NCBI GenBank assembly: GCA_003255745.1
Contig: QKYL01000026.1
Span: forward strand, 1-64,000
Length of the DNA: 64,000 bases
Source of the DNA: Paracoccus saliphilus
GTDB lineage: Bacteria > Pseudomonadota > Alphaproteobacteria > Rhodobacterales > Rhodobacteraceae
Direction of reading: 5' to 3'
Every line of letters begins with the position of its first letter. Positions within the stretch are counted from its first letter, which is position 1. The translations under genes and the position numbers were made by a program. Below the pieces are notes generated by a model. It did not search any database. It worked only from the letters and a program-made list of their open reading frames with translations, and was not told the origin of the DNA. Shown here piece by piece: positions 57,550-64,000 of this stretch.

Positions 57550-58808
57550 CACAGCGACGCCGCCCGCCGGTCCAGCATGTCCTGGGTGATCAGCGTGATG
57601 CCGCGTTCGCTGACGCGGAACCACTGGGCGTCGTCCTGGGGGTCCTCGCCCACCACCAGCCCTTCCGGGATGATCACGCCGCGGTCGATCACCACGTTGC
57701 GCAGCCGCGCATGGCGGTGGACGGTCACATAGGGCAGCACGACAGCATGATCCAGGATGGCATAGCTGTTGGTATGCACCTCGGTGAACAGCAGGGAATT
57801 GCGGATCTCGGTTCCTGACACGATGCAGCCCCCCGATACCATGGACGAGATTGCGACACCCCGCCGGTCCTTTTCGTCATGGATGAACTTGGCCGGGGGC
57901 GTGCTTTCGGAATAGGTCCAGATCGGCCAGTCGGTGTCCCACAGGTCCAGTTCGGGGGTGAAATCGGTCAGGTCGATATTGGCCTGCCAGAAGGCATCGA
58001 CCGTCCCCACGTCCTTCCAATAGGCCGGCGCCCCCGCCTCGCGCACGCAGGAGGTGTCAAAGCGGTGGGCCATGGCCCTGCCGTTTTTCACGATGTCAGG
58101 GATCAGGTCGTTGCCGAAGTCATGGCTGGAATTCGGATCCTCGGCATCCTTGCGCAGCAGTTCGCGCAGGAAGGGCCAGCTGAAGACATAGATCCCCATG
58201 GACGCCAGCGCCTTGTCGGGATGACCCGGCATCGCGGGCGGGTCGGCGGGCTTTTCCAGAAAGGACACGATGCGACCCTGGTCGTCCACGTCCATGACGC
58301 CAAAGGCGCTGGCCTCGTGGCGCGGCACGGTCAGGCAGCCGACCGTCACATCGGCGCCGCTCGTGACATGCTCGCGCAGCATGATCTCGTAGTCCATCTT
58401 GTAGATGTGGTCGCCCGCCAGAATGATGATGTAGTCGACGTCGTAATCGTCCACGATGTCGATGTTCTGGGTGACCGCATCGGCGGTGCCCCGATACCAG
58501 GAATGTTCGCAGACACGCTGGCTGGCGGGCAGGATGTCCAGAAACTCATTGCGCTCGGCGCGAAAGAAGTTCCATCCGCGCTGGCAGTGCCGGATCAGGC
58601 TGTGCGCCTTGTACTGCGTGGCGATCGCGATCTTGCGGATTCCCGAATTCATCGCGTTCGACAGCGCAAAGTCGATGATCCGCGTCTTGCCGCCGAAATA
58701 GACCGCCGGCTTTACCCGCCGGTCGGTCAGTTCCCTCAACCGGCTGCCGCGTCCCCCGGCCAGCACAAAGGCCATCGACCGGCGTGTCAGCCGCTGCGTT
58801 TCCACCAT
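57549..58808 (-). CDS. glgC: Glucose-1-phosphate adenylyltransferase
   Basis: GlgC makes ADP-glucose, the committed step of glycogen synthesis. The 419-residue protein has [20 protein letters not shown] with the nucleotide-binding glycines near residue 13, [19 protein letters not shown], and [18 protein letters not shown] with the catalytic Asp. [17 protein letters not shown] follows, and the C-terminal beta-helix ends [30 protein letters not shown] region ahead supports the ATG at 58808. It lies 22 bases behind glgB. Confidence 0.96.
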   Translation of the reverse strand: MVETQRLTRRSMAFVLAGGRGSRLRELTDRRVKPAVYFGGKTRIIDFALSNAMNSGIRKIAIATQYKAHSLIRHCQRGWNFFRAERNEFLDILPASQRVCEHSWYRGTADAVTQNIDIVDDYDVDYIIILAGDHIYKMDYEIMLREHVTSGADVTVGCLTVPRHEASAFGVMDVDDQGRIVSFLEKPADPPAMPGHPDKALASMGIYVFSWPFLRELLRKDAEDPNSSHDFGNDLIPDIVKNGRAMAHRFDTSCVREAGAPAYWKDVGTVDAFWQANIDLTDFTPELDLWDTDWPIWTYSESTPPAKFIHDEKDRRGVAISSMVSGGCIVSGTEIRNSLLFTEVHTNSYAILDHAVVLPYVTVHRHARLRNVVIDRGVIIPEGLVVGEDPQDDAQWFRVSERGITLITQDMLDRRAASL

Positions 58809-58830
58809 TTTCAGTTCCCCCCTCAAAGTA

Positions 58831-61017
58831 TCATTCTTTGGCAACAAAGATCACCACCGACAACGGCGGCAGGGTGACGGTGATCGAGGCGGGTTGCCCG
58901 TCCTGCCCCGCGCCGTCCGCCTGGACACCGCCCAAATTGCCCATGCCGCTGCCGCCATAGATGGTCGCGTCGGTATTCAACGCCTCGTGCCAGGGGCCGG
59001 GTTGCGGCACGCCGACACGAAATTTCGGGCGCGGTACCGGGGTGAAGTTGCACAGGACCACCACCGGCGCGTCCCCCGCATCCCCCCGGCGGATCCAGGC
59101 ATAGGTCGATTGCGCCGGATCGGTGGCGATCCACTGAAAGCCGTCCGCTTCGGCATCCTTGACGTGCAGGGCGGGCGTCCGGCGATAAAGCCGGTTCAGG
59201 TCGCGCACCAGCGCCTGCACACCTTGGTGCATCGGCAACTCGGCCGCCTGCCAGTTCAGATCGCCATTGTGGTTCCATTCCTCGGGCTGGGCGAATTCGC
59301 AGCCCATGAACAGCAGCTTCTTGCCCGGATGGCTCCACATGAAGCCGTAGAAGGCGCGCAGGTTCGCGAATTGCTGCCATTCGTCGCCAGGCATCTTGCG
59401 CAGCATGCTGCCCTTGCCGTGGACCACCTCGTCATGGCTGATCGGCAGGATGAAATTCTCGCTGAAGGCATACATCAGCCCGAAGGTCATCAGGTCGTGA
59501 TGATGGCGCCGATGGGCCGGGTCACGCGCCATGTAGCGCAGCGTGTCGTTCATCCAGCCCATGTTCCACTTGAAGCCAAAGCCCAGGCCCCCCGCATCGA
59601 CCGGGGCCGAAACCTGGGGAAAGGACGTGCTTTCCTCGGCCACTGTCATGATGCCGGGCTGTTCGCCATAGGTGACGACGTTCATGTTGCGAAGAAAATC
59701 GATCGCTTCGTAGTTCTCGCGCCCGCCATCCCGGTTGGGTATCCATTCGCCGTCCTTGCGCGAATAGTCGCGATAGAGCATCGAGGCGACCGCATCCACG
59801 CGCAGCCCGTCGACGTGATATTCCTCCAGCCAGTAGAGCGCGTTCGAGATCAGAAAATTCCGCACCTCGGTCCGGCCATAGTTGTAGATCAGCGTGTTCC
59901 AGTCCTGATGAAATCCCTCGCGCGGGTCCTCGTGTTCATAAAGCGCGGTGCCGTCGAAACGCGCGAGCCCGTGGGCATCGCTGGGGAAGTGGCCCGGCAC
60001 CCAATCCAGCAGCACGCCCAGGCCCGCCTGATGCGCGGCCTCGACGAGGTCGCGGAACTCGTGCGGGGGGCCAAAGCGGATGGTCGGGGCGAAAAGCCCT
60101 ACGGGCTGATAGCCCCAGGACCCGTCAAAGGGAAATTCGCTGACCGGCAGCAGCTCCAGATGCGTAAAGCCCATGTCGCTGGCATAGCCCACCAGCTCCT
60201 TGGCCATCTCCCTGTAGGACAGCGGCCGCCCCGCTTCGGTCCATCTGCGGCGCCAGCTGCCCAGATGAACCTCGTAGATGCTGATCGGCGCCCGGCGGTC
60301 CTGCGCGGCCACGCGCCCGTTCATCCAGTCGGCATCCTTCCACCCATAGCCCGCGATATCGCGCACGATGCTGGCCTTGTCTGGCGGGTGCTGGCTGCCG
60401 AAACCGACCGGATCGGCCTTCTGCAGCACGCTGCCCTGCGCATCCAGGATCTCGTACTTGTAAAGGCAGCCATCGCCCAGGCCGGGCAGGAAGATCTCCC
60501 ACAGGCCGCTGCCGCCGAGGCGGCGCATCGGGTGGCGGCGTCCGTCCCATCCGTTGAAGTCTCCCACGATGGAAACCCGCCGTGCATTGGGCGCCCAGAC
60601 CGCGAAATGCACACCCGCCACGCCCTCGTGCGTCATCACATGCGCGCCAAGCGCCTGCCACAGCCGGCGATGTGTCCCTTCGCCCAGCAGATGCAGATCG
60701 ACCTCGCCCAGGACCGGACCGAAACGATAGGGATCGTCGAATTCCCAGCTGTCCCCGCTGCCCGCCTGTGCCTTCAGCCGATAGGGGCCCGCAGGGATCA
60801 GGCCGCCGAAAAGATCGCCCGCCACACGTTCCAGCACAACCTCGGCCCCGTTCACGATGGCCCACAGGGCCGCAAGATCGGGATGAAACACCGCCAGCCA
60901 CTGCCCGTCGGGATGCGGCCTTGGACCCAGCATGTCGAACGGCCGATCCGCGCGACCCTGGGCCAGCACGGTCGCGTCTTGGGCATCGGGCCGTAGCGGT
61001 GCTGTTAACCTGTCCAT
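58831..61017 (-). CDS. glgB: 1,4-alpha-glucan branching enzyme
   Basis: GlgB makes alpha-1,6 branches in glycogen. The 728-residue GH13 protein has N-terminal CBM48 domains ([20 protein letters not shown] near residue 130), [18 protein letters not shown], the nucleophile in [20 protein letters not shown] near 400, the acid in [15 protein letters not shown] near 455 and [19 protein letters not shown]-terminal all-beta domain follows. It is first in the glg operon and divergent from the alpha-glucosidase gene; a LacI-like operator lies between. Confidence 0.96.
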   Translation of the reverse strand: MDRLTAPLRPDAQDATVLAQGRADRPFDMLGPRPHPDGQWLAVFHPDLAALWAIVNGAEVVLERVAGDLFGGLIPAGPYRLKAQAGSGDSWEFDDPYRFGPVLGEVDLHLLGEGTHRRLWQALGAHVMTHEGVAGVHFAVWAPNARRVSIVGDFNGWDGRRHPMRRLGGSGLWEIFLPGLGDGCLYKYEILDAQGSVLQKADPVGFGSQHPPDKASIVRDIAGYGWKDADWMNGRVAAQDRRAPISIYEVHLGSWRRRWTEAGRPLSYREMAKELVGYASDMGFTHLELLPVSEFPFDGSWGYQPVGLFAPTIRFGPPHEFRDLVEAAHQAGLGVLLDWVPGHFPSDAHGLARFDGTALYEHEDPREGFHQDWNTLIYNYGRTEVRNFLISNALYWLEEYHVDGLRVDAVASMLYRDYSRKDGEWIPNRDGGRENYEAIDFLRNMNVVTYGEQPGIMTVAEESTSFPQVSAPVDAGGLGFGFKWNMGWMNDTLRYMARDPAHRRHHHDLMTFGLMYAFSENFILPISHDEVVHGKGSMLRKMPGDEWQQFANLRAFYGFMWSHPGKKLLFMGCEFAQPEEWNHNGDLNWQAAELPMHQGVQALVRDLNRLYRRTPALHVKDAEADGFQWIATDPAQSTYAWIRRGDAGDAPVVVLCNFTPVPRPKFRVGVPQPGPWHEALNTDATIYGGSGMGNLGGVQADGAGQDGQPASITVTLPPLSVVIFVAKE

Positions 61018-61058
61018 GCCCCTACTGTAGAGGGATCACAGTTGAGGGCAATCGCCGG

Positions 61059-61070
61059 GTTAACGCTAAC
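61059..61070. promoter_or_regulatory. LacI-type operator candidate between glgB and alpha-glucosidase
   Basis: GTTAACGCTAAC has half-sites GTTAA and CTAAC around a central CG, nearly palindromic (4 of 5 positions per arm), the form typical of LacI-family operators. It lies 42 bases ahead of glgB and 69 bases ahead of the alpha-glucosidase, so it could control both. The only LacI gene in the window is at 27654; linkage is untested. Confidence 0.45.
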
Positions 61071-61138
61071 GCCCGCTTTTTCCTGCTGCTAGAACCGTGC
61101 TTCAATTACCCGAATCCGACAATGCAGGAGACGACTGA

Positions 61139-62743
61139 ATGACGGAATGGTGGCGCGACGCGGTGATCTATCAGATCTATCCCCGCAGCTTTCAGGACAG
61201 CAACGGTGACGGCATTGGTGATCTGCCCGGCATCACGCGGCGGCTGGATCATGTCGCAGCGCTTGGCGCGGACGCGATCTGGCTGTCGCCGATCTTCACT
61301 TCGCCGATGAAGGACATGGGCTATGACGTGTCGGATTATACGGGCATCGACCCGCTGTTCGGCACGATGGAGGATTTCGACGCGCTGATTGCGCGGGCGC
61401 ATGAGCTGGGCCTGAAGGTGATCATCGACCAGGTCATCAGCCATTCCAGCGACAAGCATCCCTGGTTTGCCGAAAGTCGCGCGGACCGCACCAACCCCAA
61501 GGCCGACTGGTATGTCTGGGCCGATCCGAACCCGGACGGAACGCCGCCGAACAACTGGCTGGCGGTCTTTGGCGGCCATGCCTGGGAATGGGAGCCGCGC
61601 CGCCGGCAGTACTACCTGCACAATTTCCTGATCCAGCAACCGGACCTGAACCTGTGGAACCCCGCGGTCCAGGACGCGCTGCTGGACACGATGCGCTTTT
61701 GGCTGGAACGAGGCGTCGACGGCTTCCGGCTGGACACGGTGAACTATTACTTCCATGACGACCAATTGCGCGACAACCCGCCCAACCCGGTCTATGACGG
61801 CCCCGACGTCTATGCCTGGCAGCGGCATGTCCAATCGCGCAACCGCCCTGAAAACGTTGCCTTTCTCAAGCGCATGCGCGCGCTGACCGACGAATTCGAC
61901 GACCGCATGATGGTCGGCGAGGTTGGTGACAACGGCCAGACCGCGATCGACATCATGGCGGAATACACCGCGGGCACCGACCGGTTGCACATGTGCTACA
62001 GCTTCGAGATGCTCAGCCGGACCTTCACCGCCCGCCATTTTCGCAACACCATCCAAGGCGTGCAGAAGCACGCGCCTGACGGGCATTCCTGCTGGTCCTT
62101 TTCGAACCATGACATCGTCCGGCACGTGACCCGGTGGGCCGATCATGCCTCTGATCCCGACACGCTGGCCAAGCAGGCGGCGGCGATGCTGTCGTCCTTT
62201 CCGGGGACAATCTGCCTTTATCAGGGCGAGGAGCTGGGCCAGACGGAAACCGAGCTGGTGTTCGAGGAACTGACCGATCCCCCTGCCCTTCGCTATTGGC
62301 CCGAAATCAAGGGCCGCGACGGCTGCCGCACGCCGATGGTCTGGGACGCCGCGCAGCCCCACGCCGGCTTCACCACCGGAGAGCCCTGGCTGCCGGTCAA
62401 GGAACCCCAGGCTGCCCGCGCCGTGGCGGGCCAGCAGGGCCGCAACAACAGCGTGCTGTCGGCCTATCGCGCCACCCTTGCCTTCCGCAAGGCGCAGCCC
62501 GCGCTGCGTTGGGGCAAGACGCGCTTCCTGGACCTGCCCGAGCCGATCCTGGGCTTTCAGCGCGACCACCAGGGTCAGGCGCTGACCTGCGTCTTCAACC
62601 TCTCGAAACAGCCCGTGACCCTAACCGTCGCGGGCGACAGCGAATTGACCGGACCGGTTCTGGCCGAACTTGACGGGGACCGCTTGACGCTGCCCGCGAA
62701 CGGCCATGCCTGGCTGACGGGCGCGGTGGCACTGTTCGCCTGA
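61139..62743 (+). CDS. GH13 alpha-glucosidase
   Basis: The 534-residue enzyme of the oligo-1,6-glucosidase/alpha-glucosidase type opens with WWRDAVIYQIYPRSFQDSNG. It has GYDVSDYTGIDPLFGTMEDF near residue 61, the nucleophile in RGVDGFRLDTVNYYFHD near 195, the acid in MMVGEVGDNGQ near 260 and the third carboxylate in WSFSNHDIVRHVTRW near 320. The absence of a signal peptide makes it cytoplasmic, acting on imported maltose, sucrose or isomers. It is monocistronic and divergent from glgB. AGGAGA supports the start. Confidence 0.93.
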   Translation: MTEWWRDAVIYQIYPRSFQDSNGDGIGDLPGITRRLDHVAALGADAIWLSPIFTSPMKDMGYDVSDYTGIDPLFGTMEDFDALIARAHELGLKVIIDQVISHSSDKHPWFAESRADRTNPKADWYVWADPNPDGTPPNNWLAVFGGHAWEWEPRRRQYYLHNFLIQQPDLNLWNPAVQDALLDTMRFWLERGVDGFRLDTVNYYFHDDQLRDNPPNPVYDGPDVYAWQRHVQSRNRPENVAFLKRMRALTDEFDDRMMVGEVGDNGQTAIDIMAEYTAGTDRLHMCYSFEMLSRTFTARHFRNTIQGVQKHAPDGHSCWSFSNHDIVRHVTRWADHASDPDTLAKQAAAMLSSFPGTICLYQGEELGQTETELVFEELTDPPALRYWPEIKGRDGCRTPMVWDAAQPHAGFTTGEPWLPVKEPQAARAVAGQQGRNNSVLSAYRATLAFRKAQPALRWGKTRFLDLPEPILGFQRDHQGQALTCVFNLSKQPVTLTVAGDSELTGPVLAELDGDRLTLPANGHAWLTGAVALFA

Positions 62744-62762
62744 CCTTCGGCGGCGGCCGGGC

Positions 62763-62954
62763 TCAGGTCTCCGGCCGCCGCCACACGAACAGCGCCAGCG
62801 CCAGGTAAAGCCCGGCCGCGCCGAACAGGATCGCCCAAAAGGCGTTGCCGGTCCAAAGCTCCAGCCCGGCCCAGGCCAGCGGCAGGACAACGCAGACCAC
62901 CCGCACCCAAAGCTGCCGGAAGAAGGGGGCGTTCGGATCGACCATCATGTGCAT
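62763..62954 (-). CDS. Small membrane protein, two helices
   Basis: A 63-residue protein, or slightly shorter if the third or fourth codon (also ATG) is used. It has two hydrophobic segments: LWVRVVCVVLPLAWAGLELW and AFWAILFGAAGLYLALALFV, separated by a short TGN turn. AAAAAGGA stands just upstream and suits the ATG at 62948 best. No known domain. It lies between the convergent alpha-glucosidase and the LysR gene. Confidence 0.6.
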   Translation of the reverse strand: MHMMVDPNAPFFRQLWVRVVCVVLPLAWAGLELWTGNAFWAILFGAAGLYLALALFVWRRPET

Positions 62955-62995
62955 GTTTCCTTTTTTCGGGGCGGCGTCCAGTCGCGCCGGTTCGG

Positions 62996-63955
62996 TTAAG
63001 TGCCGCGCAGGGGGGTCCGGGGGGCCGGCCCCCCGGCGGTCGCGGGACGCACATCAAGCCCGCGTTGCCAGGGCGGGTCGCCGGCGAAGGCTTGGGCGAC
63101 ATGATCGATGAATGCGCGGGTCTTGCGGGGCATGGGCCGGATCGGCGGCCAGACGATGCTGATCGGCAGCGGCCGCTGCCGCAGGTCGGGCAGCAGCCGC
63201 ACCAGTCGTCCGTCGCGCAGCGCGTCATGGACAATGAACAGCGGCAGCAGTGCTAGCCCCAGGCCCCCCAACGCCATGTCGCACATCGCTTCGCCATTAT
63301 TGGCGGTGATGCGGCCCATGCGCGGCGGCTCGATCTCGGGGCCAAAGGGCCAAATTTCGCCAAGCCGGGCGTTCAGATAGCCGATGGCGCTGTGCCGGGC
63401 CAGGTCAGCCGCGTGGTCAACCTGCCCGTACCGCTCCAGGTAATCCGGGCTGGCCACCAGGGCACGCGGGTCTTCGCACAGCCGCCGGGCCATCAGGCTG
63501 CTGTCCTTCAGGTGGCCGATGCGCAGGCCCAGGTCAAAGCCCGCGCGCGCCAGGTCCATGTGGCGGTCGTCATAATCCAGCACGATCTCCAGCCCCTGAT
63601 GGGCCTGCGCAAACCGCGCGATCACCGGCCCCAGGTGGCGGATGCCGAAACTCATGGGTGCTGCAACAGCCAGCCGGCCGCGCAATTCGGCTTCCGGCGC
63701 CGAAACGCTTTCGGCTGCCGCGACCAATTCCGCCAGGGCCGGCCGCAACCGATCGGCCAGGGACAGCGCGCTGTCGGTGGGCGCGATCCGCCCGGCATGG
63801 CGGGCGAACAGTGCCACCCCCAGGGCAGCCTCGAAATCACTGATCCGCTTGCTGACGACCGATTTCGACAGATCCGCCCGCGCCGCCGCGCCCGAAATGC
63901 TGCCCGCATCCAGAACCGCCAGAAACGTCTCGATATCGCTGATGGTCCACCCCAT
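62996..63955 (-). CDS. LysR-family transcriptional regulator
   Basis: The 319-residue protein has the LysR helix-turn-helix (FLAVLDAGSISGAAARADLS, KSVVSKRISDFEAALGVALF) and the effector domain (LRGRLAVAAPMSFGIRHLGP; FDLGLRIGHLKDSSLMARRL; MALGGLGLALLPLFIVHDAL). The last 20 residues (RPATAGGPAPRTPLRGT) are encoded by a GC-rich palindrome and look like read-through into an intergenic element rather than original protein. Its own upstream region at the window end carries a T-N11-A palindrome. The target is unknown. Confidence 0.92.
   Translation of the reverse strand: MGWTISDIETFLAVLDAGSISGAAARADLSKSVVSKRISDFEAALGVALFARHAGRIAPTDSALSLADRLRPALAELVAAAESVSAPEAELRGRLAVAAPMSFGIRHLGPVIARFAQAHQGLEIVLDYDDRHMDLARAGFDLGLRIGHLKDSSLMARRLCEDPRALVASPDYLERYGQVDHAADLARHSAIGYLNARLGEIWPFGPEIEPPRMGRITANNGEAMCDMALGGLGLALLPLFIVHDALRDGRLVRLLPDLRQRPLPISIVWPPIRPMPRKTRAFIDHVAQAFAGDPPWQRGLDVRPATAGGPAPRTPLRGT
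63017..63036. repeat. 20-bp perfect GC palindrome at the LysR 3' end
   Basis: CCGGGGGGCCGGCCCCCCGG is fully self-complementary and lies within the last LysR codons. It resembles the G6/C6 hairpin between GST and queG and may belong to the same class of intergenic elements or act as part of a terminator. Confidence 0.6.
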
Positions 63956-63979
63956 CGCATCAGCATATGCGCCCCCGCA

Positions 63980-64000
63980 GCGTTCGCAAGAAGCGAACGC
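63980..64000. promoter_or_regulatory. LysR-type T-N11-A inverted repeat at the right edge
   Basis: GCGTTCGC and GCGAACGC are perfect 8-bp arms around AAGAA, 24 bases upstream of the LysR start. They contain a T-N11-A core. It fits a LysR autoregulatory site; the divergent target, if any, is outside the window. Confidence 0.5.

Overview
The window is high-GC DNA from an alphaproteobacterium of the Rhodobacteraceae, most likely Paracoccus-like. The evidence is the gene neighbourhoods (NDUFA9-like protein next to uppP; gltD, a secreted protein, then gltB; a siderophore-interacting protein next to exbBD/tonB), strongly GC-rich third codon positions, and dense coding with ATGA-type start/stop overlaps. 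The genus is inferred, not shown. There is no CRISPR array, prophage or intact insertion sequence. One tRNA gene is present, tRNA-Leu(CAG), and one clear pseudogene, a membrane acyltransferase.

Layout. 1-3600: flavodoxin-like protein, a 52-residue zinc-ribbon protein, tRNA-Leu, an NDUFA9-like dehydrogenase and undecaprenyl-diphosphatase. 3750-10603: glutamate synthase (gltD, a secreted protein of unknown role, gltB), closed by a terminator. 10656-18600: decayed acyltransferase, a hydrolase with a TPR-like tail, mtgA, a glutathione S-transferase, queG, and a large RTX protein with 56 uninterrupted nonapeptides. 18727-27450: cobA, then a DNA-repair and lipid-modification island: photolyase, DUF2177 and SDR on the + strand, meeting a six-gene - strand operon (FAD oxidoreductase, DUF1365, cyclopropane-fatty-acid-type methyltransferase, SDR, TspO-like protein, glutathione peroxidase).

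27654-30158: LacI-type regulator, mobA and a protein translationally linked to mobA. 30878-38381: iron-siderophore region. A siderophore-interacting protein with exbB, two exbD genes and tonB converges on a four-gene ABC importer, with a separate DUF2218 gene transcribed divergently from the importer across an inverted repeat. 38385-42933: orphan ImuA-like protein, GlcNAc kinase with nagA, and a YgiC/YgiB-like pair. 43071-46802: compatible-solute ABC importer in yehZYXW order. 46799-49706: GntR regulator divergent from a racemase and an NCS1 permease, across a perfect 14-bp palindrome. 49752-62743: glycogen operon (glgB, glgC, glgA, glgX, amylosucrase-like, glgP) with a divergent alpha-glucosidase. 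62763-64000: a small membrane protein and a LysR regulator.

How the genes may work together: the glg operon covers ADP-glucose formation, elongation, branching, debranching and phosphorolysis, and its amylosucrase-like member could also feed glucan directly from sucrose. The iron region supplies a TonB energy system, inner-membrane import and iron release, but no outer-membrane receptor lies in the window. I found no unmistakably new multi-gene system. The best candidates for something undescribed are the giant RTX protein with its super-repeat, the DUF2218-like domain fused to the siderophore-interacting protein beside a separate DUF2218 gene, the secreted protein wedged between the glutamate synthase subunits, and the ImuA-like gene that lacks its usual partners.
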